From contig NZ_JACHFJ010000008.1 of assembly GCF_014201825.1 (NCBI RefSeq), forward strand, positions 60,897 through 124,896: 64,000 nucleotides of DNA, read 5' to 3'. A program made the position numbers and the translations under genes. This document shows, piece by piece, positions 43,232 to 55,046 of the stretch (the stretch's first letter is position 1; every line of letters starts with the position of its first letter). The notes under the pieces were generated by a model. The model did not search any database and was not told the DNA's origin. It was given only the letters and a program-made list of their open reading frames with translations. This DNA is from Acidocella aromatica (GTDB lineage: Bacteria > Pseudomonadota > Alphaproteobacteria > Acetobacterales > Acetobacteraceae).

Positions 43232-44445
43232 CAGGCCGTGGCGGCCTCGGCTGGCTGCAGGATCTGGCAGAGGGCCGCCACCAGCTCGTCCATCATCTCG
43301 TCGGTATGCTTCGGCCCGGGGGTGAAGCGCAGACGCTCCGTGCCCTGCGGCACGGTGGGGTAGTTGATAGGCGTGGCGTACATACCGAACTCGCGGATCA
43401 GCCGCATGGAGACTTCCGTCGCCTTCGCGGCATTGCCGATCATCAGCGGCACGATATGGCTGGTGCTGGGCATAACCGGCAGCCCGGCGGCCTTGAACTT
43501 GGCCTTCAGCGTCTCGGCGCGGTTGAACAGCAGCGCGCGGCGGGCGTTGTCGGCCTTCAGCGTGCGGATGGAGGCGAGCGCCGCCGCCACGGTGGGGGGC
43601 GGCAGGGCGGTGGTGAAGATGAACCCGGCGGCGACGGAGCGGATATAGTCCAGCACCTTGAAATCGCCGGTGATGTAGCCGCCATGGCAGCCGTAGGCCT
43701 TGGCCAGCGTGCCTTCGATGATGGTGATGCGGTCCGCCACGCCATCGCGCTCGGACACGCCGCCGCCATGCGGGCCGTACATGCCCACGGCATGCACTTC
43801 GTCCAGATAGGTGATGGCGTTGTACTTGTCGGCGAGGTCGCAGATCTCGGCCAGCGGGGCGATGTCGCCATCCATGGAGTACACGCTCTCAAAGGCGATC
43901 AGCTTCGGCGCATCGGCGGGGGCGGCGGCGAGCAAGCGCTCGAGATCCGCCATGTCGTTATGCTTGAAGATATGCACCGTGGCCTGCTTGCCGCCCTTGA
44001 TGCCGACAATCATGGAATTGTGGTTCTGCGCGTCGGAGAACACATGCCAGTCGGGCAGGGAGTTGAGGATGGCGGTGAGGCTGGCCTGGTTGGAGACATA
44101 GCCCGAGGTGAAGAGCAGCGCCGCATCCTTGCCGTGCAAATCAGCGAGTTCCTCCTCCAGCGCCACATGGATGGGGCTGGAGCCCGCGATGTTGCGCGTG
44201 CCGCCCGCGCCCGCGCCGTAATTGCGCGCGGCGTCTATGGCGGCTTCGATCACCACCGGGTCGGTGCCCATGCCGAGATAATCGTTGGTGGACCAGACCA
44301 GGATGTCCCTGGTTTTGCCCTCCATCGTCACGCGGTAATAGGGAAAGGTCTCGACCAGTTTCTCGAGCGCCACAAAGCGCCGGTAGCGCCCCTGGGCGGA
44401 GATTTCGGCGAGGGCTTCGTCACATTTGGCAAGAAACTTGTGCAT
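43231..44445 (-). CDS. hemA: 5-aminolevulinate synthase
   Basis: A 404-residue PLP enzyme that condenses glycine and succinyl-CoA, the first step of haem synthesis in alphaproteobacteria. Features are [11 protein letters not shown], the [12 protein letters not shown] region and the PLP Lys in [18 protein letters not shown] 44445 fits the family start ([12 protein letters not shown]); an upstream ATG at 44478 is also in frame. It leads an operon with the SDR. Confidence 0.96.
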   Translation of the reverse strand: MHKFLAKCDEALAEISAQGRYRRFVALEKLVETFPYYRVTMEGKTRDILVWSTNDYLGMGTDPVVIEAAIDAARNYGAGAGGTRNIAGSSPIHVALEEELADLHGKDAALLFTSGYVSNQASLTAILNSLPDWHVFSDAQNHNSMIVGIKGGKQATVHIFKHNDMADLERLLAAAPADAPKLIAFESVYSMDGDIAPLAEICDLADKYNAITYLDEVHAVGMYGPHGGGVSERDGVADRITIIEGTLAKAYGCHGGYITGDFKVLDYIRSVAAGFIFTTALPPPTVAAALASIRTLKADNARRALLFNRAETLKAKFKAAGLPVMPSTSHIVPLMIGNAAKATEVSMRLIREFGMYATPINYPTVPQGTERLRFTPGPKHTDEMMDELVAALCQILQPAEAATA

Positions 44446-44533
44446 CTGAACCGGTAAGTCGCTGGAATGCGCTAACAAAAGGCGCGCATGCCGCGGGAGT
44501 CAATGACTTACATCAAGCGGCTGGGTTGAGTGT

Positions 44534-44568
44534 GGCGGGATGCCGCGGCTGCGCGGCAGCATCCCGCC
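44534..44568 (-). terminator. GC-rich hairpin after CBS gene
   Basis: A perfect ten-base stem (GGCGGGATGC with GCATCCCGCC) encloses a 15-base GC-rich inner region capable of further pairing. It lies seven bases past the CBS-domain stop and upstream of hemA. There is no clear uridine tract, so it may act as a terminator or as an mRNA-stabilising structure. Confidence 0.5.
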
Positions 44569-44574
44569 AATCCG

Positions 44575-45027
44575 CTAGGCCGCGGGCGCGTGGGCGGAGA
44601 CGCTGCCTGTCACGTAATTGCGCAGCGAGTCCACCTCGTACTGGCACTGGTCGATGCGCGCCTTCACCATGTCGCCAATGCTGACGAGGCCGGTGAGGAT
44701 GCCGTTTTCCATGACCGGCAGATGGCGGAAATGCCCGTTGGTCATCATCTCCATCGCCTGTTCCACGGTGGTTTCCGGCGAGGCGGTGGTGGGGTTGGGC
44801 GTCATCAGCGCGGCGGCGGTCATGTCCAGTGTGTCCTGGGCGTTCTTCACCAGGCTGCGGACGATGTCGCGCTCGCTTAGCACGCCGGCGAGACGGCCAT
44901 TATCCAGCACCAGCACGGCGCCAATGCCGCGATCCGCCAGGATTGAGAGCACGGTGGTGATACGGTCCTCGGGGGCGACGGAGACGAAGCCCGGCGGCTT
45001 GTTACGCAGGATCTGTTTTACATTCAT
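44575..45027 (-). CDS. CBS domain protein
   Basis: A 150-residue protein built from a tandem pair of CBS domains (VLDNGRLAGVLSERDIVRSL and VMENGILTGLVSIGDMVKA). Such proteins sense adenosine nucleotides and are often regulators of unknown targets. ATG 45027 with AAGGGGA upstream is preferred to the TTG or GTG-type starts further out. It ends in a strong hairpin before hemA. Confidence 0.92.
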   Translation of the reverse strand: MNVKQILRNKPPGFVSVAPEDRITTVLSILADRGIGAVLVLDNGRLAGVLSERDIVRSLVKNAQDTLDMTAAALMTPNPTTASPETTVEQAMEMMTNGHFRHLPVMENGILTGLVSIGDMVKARIDQCQYEVDSLRNYVTGSVSAHAPAA

Positions 45028-45084
45028 GGCTATTCCCCTTTTTGGCCAATATGGGGCAGGGGGGAGCCGCAATGCAATTAATAT

Positions 45085-45879
45085 TTATTTCGGTTGCGCT
45101 AATGCTCCGTACAGCTCCGGCCTGCGGTCTTTGAAAAACGGGTCGGCGGCGCGCACGGCGGCGAGATGCGCCGGGTCGATCTCGGCGAACAGCATTTCCT
45201 CGTCCCGCCCGGCGAAGGCCAGGATCGCGCCGTTCGGGCCGCAAATGCTGGAAAGCCCGATATAGCCAAGCCCGTTCTCCTCGCCCGAATGGTTGGCGTA
45301 GGCGGTATAGACCTGATTCTCATAGGCGCGGGCGGGCAGCACATGGCGGGCCACCTGCTCGTAAGGCTGCATTTGCGCGGTGGGGATGAGCAGGACATCC
45401 ACTCCCGCCAAAGCGAGACGCCGGGCGGGTTCGGGGAATTCGATGTCGTAGCAGATCAGCAGGCCGAATTTGAGTCCGTTCAGCTCGGCCACAGGGAACT
45501 CCGTGCCGACGGCCTTGAACATCGCGCGGTCGAGATCGCCGAACAGATGCGATTTGCGGTAGTTGAGCAGGATCGCGTCATCCGGCCCGATGAGCACGGC
45601 GGAATTGGCAACATCCTCGCCCAGCTTCTCCGGGTAGCCGAAAGCCAGGGCGATGTTGTGCGCCTTGGCGATTTCGCGCGCCGGGGCGAGGCCTTCGGCG
45701 GTCACGGCCTGGGCCTTGGCAGCCTCCGCGCCGATATTATAGCCGGAGAGGAACATCTCAGGCAGGATCAGCAGATCCGCGCCCTGGGCCTTGGCCTGTT
45801 GCGCCTTGGCGTCCAGCAGGGTGAAGGAGGCGGGGACGTTGTTGATGAGCCCGGGGCCCTGATACAGCGCGATTTTCAT
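45085..45879 (-). CDS. Carbon-nitrogen hydrolase (nitrilase superfamily)
   Basis: A 264-residue amidohydrolase with the catalytic triad of the superfamily: Glu in LILPEMFLSGY, Lys in LLNYRKSHLF and Cys in GLLICYDIEFPE. It probably hydrolyses a small amide. It is followed on the same strand after 57 bases by the CBS gene. The exact substrate cannot be assigned. Confidence 0.92.
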   Translation of the reverse strand: MKIALYQGPGLINNVPASFTLLDAKAQQAKAQGADLLILPEMFLSGYNIGAEAAKAQAVTAEGLAPAREIAKAHNIALAFGYPEKLGEDVANSAVLIGPDDAILLNYRKSHLFGDLDRAMFKAVGTEFPVAELNGLKFGLLICYDIEFPEPARRLALAGVDVLLIPTAQMQPYEQVARHVLPARAYENQVYTAYANHSGEENGLGYIGLSSICGPNGAILAFAGRDEEMLFAEIDPAHLAAVRAADPFFKDRRPELYGALAQPK

Positions 45880-45943
45880 GAGAAAACCCTAGTCGGCCCG
45901 GCAGTTGTTGAAAAGTGGCGAAAAAGCCGCTAAACCCCGCCCC

Positions 45944-45969
45944 GCCGGCACCCCTGGAGGCCGGCTTTT
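45944..45969 (+). terminator. Hairpin with T tract in the rplY leader
   Basis: A six-base GCCGGC/GCCGGC stem with a ten-base loop is followed by TTTTGTTGTTTG, 20 bases before the rplY ATG. It has the form of an intrinsic terminator. Since rplY starts right after it, it could be a leader attenuator, or terminate RNA coming from the left. Confidence 0.5.
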
Positions 45970-45989
45970 GTTGTTTGTAGGAGCGTATT

Positions 45990-46640
45990 ATGGCCAATTT
46001 TGAAGCTGTTGAGGCCTCTGCGCGTTCGCGTGCCGGCAAGGGGGTGGCGCGGGCGACGAGGCGTGAGGGCAAGGTGCCCGCCGTTGTTTATGGTGCGAAG
46101 CAGGAGCCGACGCTGATCGCGCTCGATCCGCGTTTTGTTCTGCGCGAGCTGAAGCGCGGCGGCTGGCGTTCGCGCCTGTATGAGATTTCCGTTGACGGGC
46201 AGACCACCCGCGCCCTGATGCGCGACGTGCAGTTCCACCCGGTTACCGACCAGCCCGAGCATGTGGACTTCCAGCGCCTCGTCTCCGGCGAGCGCGTGCG
46301 CGTGGCCGTGGCCGTGCACTTCCTGAACGAGGCGACCTGCCCGGGCCTGAAGCGCGGCGGCGTGCTGAACGTCGTGCGCCACAAGGTTGAGGTTGAGGTC
46401 GACCCCGACCACATCCCCGAGAAGTTCGAGGTTGATCTCGCCACCCTGGACATCAACGACAACGTTCGTTGGCATGACCTCAAGGGCGCCGAGAACTGCC
46501 AGCCGGTGATCGTGGGCCGCGACTTCGTCGTCGCCACCCTGGCGCCGCCGACCGTCTCCGCCGAGCAGCTGGCCGCCGACGCCGCTGCCGCCGCTGCCGC
46601 TGCCGCCGCGAAGGCCGGCAAGGGCGGCAAGAAGAAATAA
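45990..46640 (+). CDS. rplY: 50S ribosomal protein L25/general stress protein Ctc
   Basis: A 216-residue long-form L25, binding 5S rRNA. The N-terminal RNA-binding part includes [23 protein letters not shown], followed by the TL5-type C-terminal domain ([14 protein letters not shown]) and a terminal Ala-rich tail with [15 protein letters not shown] lies before the ATG. It heads the plus-strand group rplY-pth-ychF. Confidence 0.95.
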   Translation: MANFEAVEASARSRAGKGVARATRREGKVPAVVYGAKQEPTLIALDPRFVLRELKRGGWRSRLYEISVDGQTTRALMRDVQFHPVTDQPEHVDFQRLVSGERVRVAVAVHFLNEATCPGLKRGGVLNVVRHKVEVEVDPDHIPEKFEVDLATLDINDNVRWHDLKGAENCQPVIVGRDFVVATLAPPTVSAEQLAADAAAAAAAAAAKAGKGGKKK

Positions 46641-46659
46641 CTGAAGTATCTGCCGCGCC

Positions 46660-47226
46660 ATGCTGCTTTGGGTTGGCCTTGGAAACCCGGAACCGGGTAT
46701 GGCGCGGCAGAGGCATAATATCGGCTTCATGGCAGCCGATACGATCGCGCTCCGCCACGGGTTTTCCCCGTGGCGGTCGCGTTTTAAGGGCCAGACCGCC
46801 GAAGGGCGGATCGGCACTCACAAGATTCTGCTGCTCAAGCCGATGACCTACATGAATCTCTCGGGGGAGTCGGTGCAGGAGGCGGCCGCCTTTTATAAGG
46901 TGGAGCCCGCCAATATCGCCGTGTTCCACGACGAGCTGGACCTGGAGCCCGGCAAGATCCGGGTCAAGAAGGGCGGCGGCAATGCCGGCCATAACGGCCT
47001 GCGCAGCATGGACAAGCACTTAGGCACGCCGGATTACTGGCGCGTGCGCCTTGGCATCGGCCACCCTGGCGACAAGGCCCGCGTGACCGGCTACGTGCTG
47101 GGCGATTTTTCGAAGACCGACCAGCAATGGCTGCTGCCCTGCCTGGACGCCGTGGCGGATAACGCCGCGCTGCTGGCCGAGGGCAAGCCGGAAGATTTCA
47201 TGACGCGCATCGCGCGCAGCGCATAA
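46660..47226 (+). CDS. pth: Peptidyl-tRNA hydrolase
   Basis: A 188-residue enzyme that recycles peptidyl-tRNA. Conserved catalytic regions include [17 protein letters not shown] with the catalytic His, [15 protein letters not shown] and [26 protein letters not shown]. It starts 19 bases after rplY, as often seen in alphaproteobacteria. Confidence 0.97.
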   Translation: MLLWVGLGNPEPGMARQRHNIGFMAADTIALRHGFSPWRSRFKGQTAEGRIGTHKILLLKPMTYMNLSGESVQEAAAFYKVEPANIAVFHDELDLEPGKIRVKKGGGNAGHNGLRSMDKHLGTPDYWRVRLGIGHPGDKARVTGYVLGDFSKTDQQWLLPCLDAVADNAALLAEGKPEDFMTRIARSA

Positions 47227-47238
47227 CGGAGCAGAAAC

Positions 47239-48333
47239 ATGGGGTTTAATTGCGGGATCGTGGGTTTGCCGAATGTGGGCAAGTCCACCCTGTTCAACGC
47301 GCTCACCGCCACGGTGGCGGCGCAGGCGGCGAATTATCCGTTCTGCACCATCGAGCCGAATGTCGGCCGCGTGGCGGTGCCGGATAAGCGCCTCACCAAG
47401 CTCGCCGAGGTTGGCAAGTCCCAGAAGATCGTGCCGACCAGCCTGGAATTCGTGGACATTGCCGGTCTGGTGCGCGGCGCCTCGAAGGGCGAGGGGTTGG
47501 GCAACCAGTTTCTGGCAAATATCCGCGAGGTGGACGCTATCGTGCATGTGCTGCGCTGCTTCGAGGACCCGGACGTGACCCACGTTGAAGGCTCCGTGGA
47601 CCCGACCCGCGATGCCGAGACGGTGGAAACGGAGCTGATGCTGGCGGACCTCGAGAGCCTGACCAAGCGCGTGCCGAATTTGCAGAAGAAGGCCAAGAGC
47701 AATGATAAGCTGGCCGCCGCCGAGCTGGAGCTGATCGAGCCGATCATCGCAGCACTTGAGGCAGGCAAGCCGGCCCGCACCGCCATCCCCAAGGGCGAGG
47801 AAGAGGCGGTGAAGCGCCTCAATCTGATGACCTCCAAGCCCGTGCTGTATGTGTGCAATGTCGAGGAAGCCTCGGCTTCCACCGGCAACGCCTTCTCCGC
47901 CCGCGTGGCCGAGATGGCGGCGCAGCAGGGGGCGAAGCATGTGATCATCTCCGCGGCCATCGAGGCCGAGGTGAGCCAGTTGCCGGAGGAGGATCGCGAG
48001 GGCTTCCTCGCCGATCTGGGCCTTGAGGATAGCGGGCTGGACCGCATCATCCGCGCCGGTTACGCGCTGTTGGGGCTCATCACCTATTTCACCGTGGGGC
48101 CGAAGGAGACGCGCGCCTGGACCATCGTGCAGGGCACCAAGGCGCCGGGCGCGGCTGGCGTCATTCATGGCGATTTCGAGCGCGGCTTCATCGCGGCCGA
48201 GACCATCGCCTATGACGACTATATCGCCTTCAAGGGCGAGGCCGGGGCGCGCGAGGCGGGCAAGCTGAAGGTCGAAGGCAAGGAATATGTCGTCAAGGAT
48301 GGCGACGTGATGCTGTTCCGCTTCAACGTATAA
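47239..48333 (+). CDS. ychF: Ribosome-binding ATPase YchF
   Basis: A 364-residue Obg-family P-loop ATPase. The G1 loop is GLPNVGKST, followed by DIAGLVRGASKGEG, and the family-specific C-terminal TGS-like domain ends in YVVKDGDVMLFRFNV. It follows pth after 12 bases; this gene pair is conserved. Confidence 0.97.
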   Translation: MGFNCGIVGLPNVGKSTLFNALTATVAAQAANYPFCTIEPNVGRVAVPDKRLTKLAEVGKSQKIVPTSLEFVDIAGLVRGASKGEGLGNQFLANIREVDAIVHVLRCFEDPDVTHVEGSVDPTRDAETVETELMLADLESLTKRVPNLQKKAKSNDKLAAAELELIEPIIAALEAGKPARTAIPKGEEEAVKRLNLMTSKPVLYVCNVEEASASTGNAFSARVAEMAAQQGAKHVIISAAIEAEVSQLPEEDREGFLADLGLEDSGLDRIIRAGYALLGLITYFTVGPKETRAWTIVQGTKAPGAAGVIHGDFERGFIAAETIAYDDYIAFKGEAGAREAGKLKVEGKEYVVKDGDVMLFRFNV

Positions 48334-48349
48334 CCGGTTAGGGTGGGGC

Positions 48350-48856
48350 ATGTCCCTCGCCCGTATCATTGAAGCCATATTGTTCGGCGGCCGCTGGCTG
48401 ACCGTTCCCATCTACCTCGCCATGCTCGGCCTGCTGGCCGTCGTGGTGGGGTATTTCCTCTATGAGTTCGCGAATACGCTGCCAGCTCTCGCGACGATGA
48501 GCGAGAGCGCGGTGGTGATCTTCACCCTCACGCTGATCGATCTTTCGCTCACGGCGAACCTGATCGTGCTGGTGATCTTCTCGGGCTATGAGAATTTCGT
48601 CCGCCGGGTGGGGCTAACGCCCCAGGATTCCAGGCCTGAATGGATGGGTAAGATCGATTTCGCCGAGCTGAAGCTGAAGCTGCTGGGCTCCATCACCGTG
48701 ATCGCGGCGGTGGATTTGCTGCGCAGCTATCTGGAGATCGATGGCGAGACCGACCGCAATTTGATGTGGAAGGTGGTCATTGTGTCCGTGTTCGGCCTGT
48801 TGTCGTTGCTGTTTGCGCTGACCGACTGGATCACCGACAACGCCCATAAGAGCTAA
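48350..48856 (+). CDS. UPF0114 (YqhA-like) membrane protein
   Basis: A 168-residue inner membrane protein of the UPF0114/TIGR00645 family, with about four hydrophobic helices. The segments FGGRWLTVPIYLAMLGLLAVVVG, VVIFTLTLIDLSLTANL and SGYENFVRR match the family. Function unknown. It follows ychF after 16 bases and is closed by a hairpin. Confidence 0.9.
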   Translation: MSLARIIEAILFGGRWLTVPIYLAMLGLLAVVVGYFLYEFANTLPALATMSESAVVIFTLTLIDLSLTANLIVLVIFSGYENFVRRVGLTPQDSRPEWMGKIDFAELKLKLLGSITVIAAVDLLRSYLEIDGETDRNLMWKVVIVSVFGLLSLLFALTDWITDNAHKS

Positions 48857-48869
48857 GAAAGTTTCGGGA

Positions 48870-48893
48870 GTGCCGTTTTTTGAAAAACGGCAC
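48870..48893. terminator. Bidirectional hairpin between yqhA-like gene and proB
   Basis: A ten-base perfect stem (GTGCCGTTTT with AAAACGGCAC) and a TTGA loop lie between convergent genes. The stem contains a T run on either strand, which supports termination in both directions despite the lack of a long tract afterwards. Confidence 0.6.
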
Positions 48894-48903
48894 CGTAAAA
48901 CGT

Positions 48904-51068
<2,165 letters not shown>

Positions 51069-51081
51069 TTATCCGTATAGA

Positions 51082-51351
51082 TTACTCAGCGGCCAGCTTG
51101 ACCGGGGTGACCGAGACATGCACCCGGTCGTCGGCCTTACGCTCGAACAGCACGGTACCGTCGGTCAGGGCGAAGAGGGTGTGGTCGCGGCCAACGCCAA
51201 CGTTGAGACCCGGCTTCACCTTGGTGCCGCGCTGGCGGATGATAATGTTGCCGGCAATCACGGCCTGGCCGCCGGACTTCTTGACGCCAAGGCGCCGGCC
51301 GGCGGTATCGCGACCGTTGCGGGACGAGCCGCCTGCTTTCTTATGTGCCAT
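51082..51351 (-). CDS. rpmA: 50S ribosomal protein L27
   Basis: An 89-residue protein with [15 protein letters not shown] at the N-terminus, the part reaching the peptidyl transferase centre, and the [14 protein letters not shown] segment. It is 13 bases downstream of rplU on the same strand, as is universal, and is closed by a strong terminator. Confidence 0.97.
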   Translation of the reverse strand: MAHKKAGGSSRNGRDTAGRRLGVKKSGGQAVIAGNIIIRQRGTKVKPGLNVGVGRDHTLFALTDGTVLFERKADDRVHVSVTPVKLAAE

Positions 51352-51364
51352 ATTTCAGTGCTCC

Positions 51365-51679
51365 TTACGCCGCGTTGATGGAGGACACGCGCAGCACGGT
51401 CACATGCTGGCGATGGCCGTTCTTGCGGCGGCTGTTCTGCCGGCGGCGCTTCTTGAAGATGATGACTTTGTCCAGGCGGTCCTGGGCGATGACGGTGGCG
51501 GTGACGGTGGCGCCAGCAACCACGGGGGCGCCGAGCTTCAGCGAGCCCTCGCCGCCGACGGCCAGAACGTCGGTAAAGGTGACCGTGCTGCCGGCTTCCG
51601 CCTCCAGCTTCTCAACCTTCAGCACCGCGTCTTGCGTGACACGGTATTGTTTGCCGCCGGTGCGGATGACTGCGAACAT
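51365..51679 (-). CDS. rplU: 50S ribosomal protein L21
   Basis: A 104-residue L21: [30 protein letters not shown] at the start and the [16 protein letters not shown] motif at the end. The frame is open upstream to 51961 across the tRNA, but ATG 51679 gives the family-typical length. Confidence 0.97.
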   Translation of the reverse strand: MFAVIRTGGKQYRVTQDAVLKVEKLEAEAGSTVTFTDVLAVGGEGSLKLGAPVVAGATVTATVIAQDRLDKVIIFKKRRRQNSRRKNGHRQHVTVLRVSSINAA

Positions 51680-51867
51680 GGTACTAAAAATCCTGTATCG
51701 ACAAAACGAAGGACGCGGCCAAGCAAAAACCCAGCCGCGAGAGTGGCGCGTTATAGCCGGGCTGGGGCTGGTGTCAATGCGGATTCGTGACAGGGAGGGG
51801 GCAGAAAAGCTGCAAGCCTGTTGCCCAGCGCCACACCGCCCCTTATAAGCCCCCTCCAGCGACCCCC

Positions 51868-51957
<90 letters not shown>

Positions 51958-52280
51958 CCAACGCGCTAAAACCTAAAAAAGCACCAGCAAAATTCCTTTC
52001 GCTTTATTTGGCGTACACTTAGGCCGACACTTGTGACACGGATTTAGATGAAGATGCCACTGTGGTGGCGTCTTGGGTGGGGGGCAGGTCATGCGGTCCA
52101 GCAATCGGCCTTAGGGGCGTTACCATCGGGCTGTTACCTTGTTGCGCCTGTTATAAAGCCGCTTTGTTCCCGACTACTCCCGTAGGGGATTCCCGAAGCT
52201 TGGAATTTCTGATTCGAGACCTCGAAGCCGTGATTTGCACCAGAGGGTGTCATGGGCGCGACAGTTGGGATTATTGGGCG

Positions 52281-52505
52281 GACTATACGGGTGCCGAGTT
52301 GCGGGCCCAATCGGCCAAATGCGACGATGGTGCGCAGGGTCGTCGTATGCTGGCGTTGGTTCTGGAAGGCCGGTCGCGGAGGGAGGCTGCGGCGCTGAAC
52401 GGCATGGACCGGCAAAACCCTTCGTGACTGGGTGCATTGTTACAGCGAAGCTGGCATGGAGGGGCTGAAGTCTTGTAACAGCCCTGGTCGGGAGCTGCGC
52501 AGATT
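52281..52505 (+). pseudogene. IS630-family transposase remnant, frameshifted
   Basis: The translated segment YTGAELRAQSAKCDDGAQ, then RRMLALVLEGRSRREAAALNG and MDRQ resembles the N-terminal HTH of IS630-type transposases. An extra A in CAAAACC around 52416 breaks the frame; restoring it gives the expected continuation TLRDWVHCYSEAGMEGLK. The catalytic DDE domain and both inverted repeats are absent. The gene is a relic. Confidence 0.75.
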
Positions 52506-52631
52506 GTACAACCTGAAGAACTGCCAAATAGTCGGCCGTTTGTAACCGTCAACTGCCGCAGTATCCGACATGATGGTGCCAGCACTAAAGACGGGGCCGG
52601 ACATGATCATTTACCAGCAAGCCAGAAAAGC

Positions 52632-52659
52632 TTGACAACACCATTCTGCTCTCTATTCA
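52632..52659 (+). promoter_or_regulatory. Candidate promoter for the TadG/TadE genes
   Basis: A consensus TTGACA lies at 52632-52637 and TATTCA at 52654-52659, 16 bases apart, in an AT-rich stretch. The TadG-like ATG with a GAGAGGGGG ribosome site follows at 52682. The -10 box matches poorly. Confidence 0.4.
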
Positions 52660-52681
52660 AATTTTGAGAGGGGGCAGATTA

Positions 52682-54499
52682 ATGTCACGTGAACGAGCTG
52701 ACAAACTGAGGATGATGCCTTCCCGCGGCTTAGCAGCCATCAACCGACTCTTCCGGCGGCTGCGCGGGCGTAACGCCGGAGTGGCGCTCATGTTCGCGTT
52801 AACCCTGCCCCTCCTTCTGGCCATTACCGGTCTCTCCGTGGATGTGGGCATGTGGTACCAGAACCAAGTGGCACTGCAGTCTGCTGCTGATAGCGCGGCT
52901 CTGACCTCCGCGATGAACGATGCCCGGCTCGGGGCGACCACGGTAAGCGGCAAGGCTACGGCAGTGGAGGAGATTGCTGCCGTTGCGGCAGACTCCGCCA
53001 CCAACTCCCAGTTCAATTTTGCGGCTAACAATACCAACAGCAACACCAATCCAATTATATCTGTCAGCTGCTGTTCGTCGAGTACGCCAACGGCGGTAGG
53101 TTCGTACACCTCCACCATCTCTTATACCGCCACCGTTAACGCGCCGCGCACGGGCTTCCTGTCGCATGTCGCTGGGATGGGGGTGAAAGGGCTTCCCGAC
53201 GGCATCCAATATGCCTCCGCTAAAGCTTATATTGCAACGACCACACTCGTCACAGGGAATAGCTGCTTGGCCGTCAACCCGCAGGATGGCACGCAGACCG
53301 GCATCACCTTTATCAATGACAGTGGTGGTGGCAGTTCGGGGGGGATTTATGCCAACAACTGTTCCATTGTGGTGAATTGCGGCAACGGAGATACCGCTTT
53401 CAATCCCCCCAGCAGCGCCGGCTCGGATATTCAGGCGCAATCTATTGTGGTTGCGGCCGCTAGCGGCTGCACGGTCGGATACGGTTCCAACCTTAAGACA
53501 ACCGCAGACGGAGGCTCCACAACTACTGCGTGTACCAGTAGTACAAGTGGCTGCAACCTGACAACTTCGACCGCCGCTGCCCCCGACCCAATGGCGACTA
53601 TGGGTAATGCGTTGGGTGACCAAACCTCTGGCACTGCCGCATGGCAGGACGCATGCAAGGCAGCTGGGATGACTAGCACCACGACCAGCTCGATCAACTT
53701 ATATACGTCTTCGCTTCCAGCTTTTGCTGGCCATATATACAGCGATTCTTCTGCTATAAACAATTATGGCACTACAATTCCCAGCTACACTATTAACCCG
53801 AATACCTACTGCGAGCCTCCGAATTCAACCGATACGTTCACTTCCACCCCTACTTCGCCTGGCACTTACTTCTTCCCGTACGGCTACAACCTCCCAGGCC
53901 AAGTCACTTTTGGTCCGGGCATTTATTATTTTGGTGGCAACCTCACAGGCTCAGGCGGCAACACGCTGAACAGTAATGGGGCGACATTGGTGTTCGTTGG
54001 CGGCGCGACCATCTCGATGGCCGGCAACGGTAACGGAAATAGCGCAAGCAAAGTTTCGCTCATCGCGCCGGATGCATCGCTGGGGGATGCCTGTTTGTCG
54101 CCACTGAAATACAACAATTCCAGCACACCTTCAGCGGACGCTAACACGCTTGACGGGACCAATGGCGGCGGCATTTGTGGCATTGCAATTTACCAGGGTC
54201 GGAATGACAGCGCAGGCATGACGCTGGTCGGTAATACCGCCTCCACTATCATTGGTATTATTTATGCGCCAAAAACAAGTTTGACCTTGAGCGGCGGCGG
54301 TGGTTTTGCCGCTGGAGAATACTCTTCTGGTACTCTGAATGACCAGACAGGAACGCTCGCGGTCATGGTCAATAGCGTGACGCTCAACGGCAATGGCAGC
54401 CTCAAGCTTAATCTGAACACGAGTGACAACGCAGGCAATACGGCCAGCCAGCTGACGCAAACGATCGTCTCGACAACACCGCCATGGTTGATCAATTAG
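52682..54499 (+). CDS. TadG-like pilus assembly protein
   Basis: A 605-residue protein. After a basic start, one transmembrane helix (VALMFALTLPLLLAITGLSVDVG) is followed by WYQNQVALQSAADSAALTSA, the Tad-domain signature. The long C-terminal part is Ser/Thr/Gly-rich with several Cys residues and stretches such as GICGIAIYQGR and LTLSGGGGFAAGEY. I see no von Willebrand A domain. It probably sits in the inner membrane and acts in surface pilus assembly. Confidence 0.8.
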   Translation: MSRERADKLRMMPSRGLAAINRLFRRLRGRNAGVALMFALTLPLLLAITGLSVDVGMWYQNQVALQSAADSAALTSAMNDARLGATTVSGKATAVEEIAAVAADSATNSQFNFAANNTNSNTNPIISVSCCSSSTPTAVGSYTSTISYTATVNAPRTGFLSHVAGMGVKGLPDGIQYASAKAYIATTTLVTGNSCLAVNPQDGTQTGITFINDSGGGSSGGIYANNCSIVVNCGNGDTAFNPPSSAGSDIQAQSIVVAAASGCTVGYGSNLKTTADGGSTTTACTSSTSGCNLTTSTAAAPDPMATMGNALGDQTSGTAAWQDACKAAGMTSTTTSSINLYTSSLPAFAGHIYSDSSAINNYGTTIPSYTINPNTYCEPPNSTDTFTSTPTSPGTYFFPYGYNLPGQVTFGPGIYYFGGNLTGSGGNTLNSNGATLVFVGGATISMAGNGNGNSASKVSLIAPDASLGDACLSPLKYNNSSTPSADANTLDGTNGGGICGIAIYQGRNDSAGMTLVGNTASTIIGIIYAPKTSLTLSGGGGFAAGEYSSGTLNDQTGTLAVMVNSVTLNGNGSLKLNLNTSDNAGNTASQLTQTIVSTTPPWLIN

Positions 54500-54500
54500 A

Positions 54501-55046
54501 ATGGCGCTGGCCAGCATGGATCGTCCTCATTTGCCATCTCTGCTTAATGTGCTGAGGCTGGCGCGCCCGTTTGCGGCGTGTCGCTATGCCGGGGCGGCGG
54601 TTGAATTCGCGCTGATCGGTTTGGCGTTTTTTGGCTACCTGATGGCGATCATCAATCTTGGAATGCTTGGGCTGACGCTAAGCGTCATGCAGCGCTCCCT
54701 GGAATTGACGGCCCGCACCACCGCAGTGAGTGTTGCTGCGAACGGCTCAACTGCAACATGCCCCACCGTTGCTACGGTGCAAAACTATTTCAACAGGTTC
54801 TCGGCGCCGATCATTCCGGCCAATGCGGTCACGTTGACGTTTTATTCATATTCCACAACCGGAAATGTTACCCAGCTGGGATCTACAGCCTCCCCGTGGG
54901 TGAAGTCGGGTAGCGGGCTCAACGGAAGCTATATCGCTGTCAACGCCTCCTATAACTGGAAACCTATCGGTTTTTCCAAGTTCGGGGGGGTTACGCTGAC
55001 CCTTACGACTGTCGCATTCTCGACTGGCGCCGCGACATGCACATGA
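54501..55046 (+). CDS. TadE-like minor pilin
   Basis: A 181-residue protein with the TadE-type helix (GAAVEFALIGLAFFGYLMAIINLGML), in which the Glu after the prepilin-like cleavage position is conserved (VEFALI). The remainder is Ser/Thr-rich and extracytoplasmic with few charged residues. It starts one base after the TadG stop. No prepilin peptidase or ATPase is encoded beside it. Confidence 0.8.
   Translation: MALASMDRPHLPSLLNVLRLARPFAACRYAGAAVEFALIGLAFFGYLMAIINLGMLGLTLSVMQRSLELTARTTAVSVAANGSTATCPTVATVQNYFNRFSAPIIPANAVTLTFYSYSTTGNVTQLGSTASPWVKSGSGLNGSYIAVNASYNWKPIGFSKFGGVTLTLTTVAFSTGAATCT

Larger units (their letters stand above)
51958..52680. other. Gene-poor stretch after tRNA-Ser
   Basis: Between the tRNA and the TadG-like gene no intact gene is visible. 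The stretch holds a frameshifted IS630-type transposase remnant (about 52281-52505) and, near its right end, a candidate promoter for the pilus genes (52632-52659). Nothing else is recognised in the first 320 bases. Confidence 0.7.
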
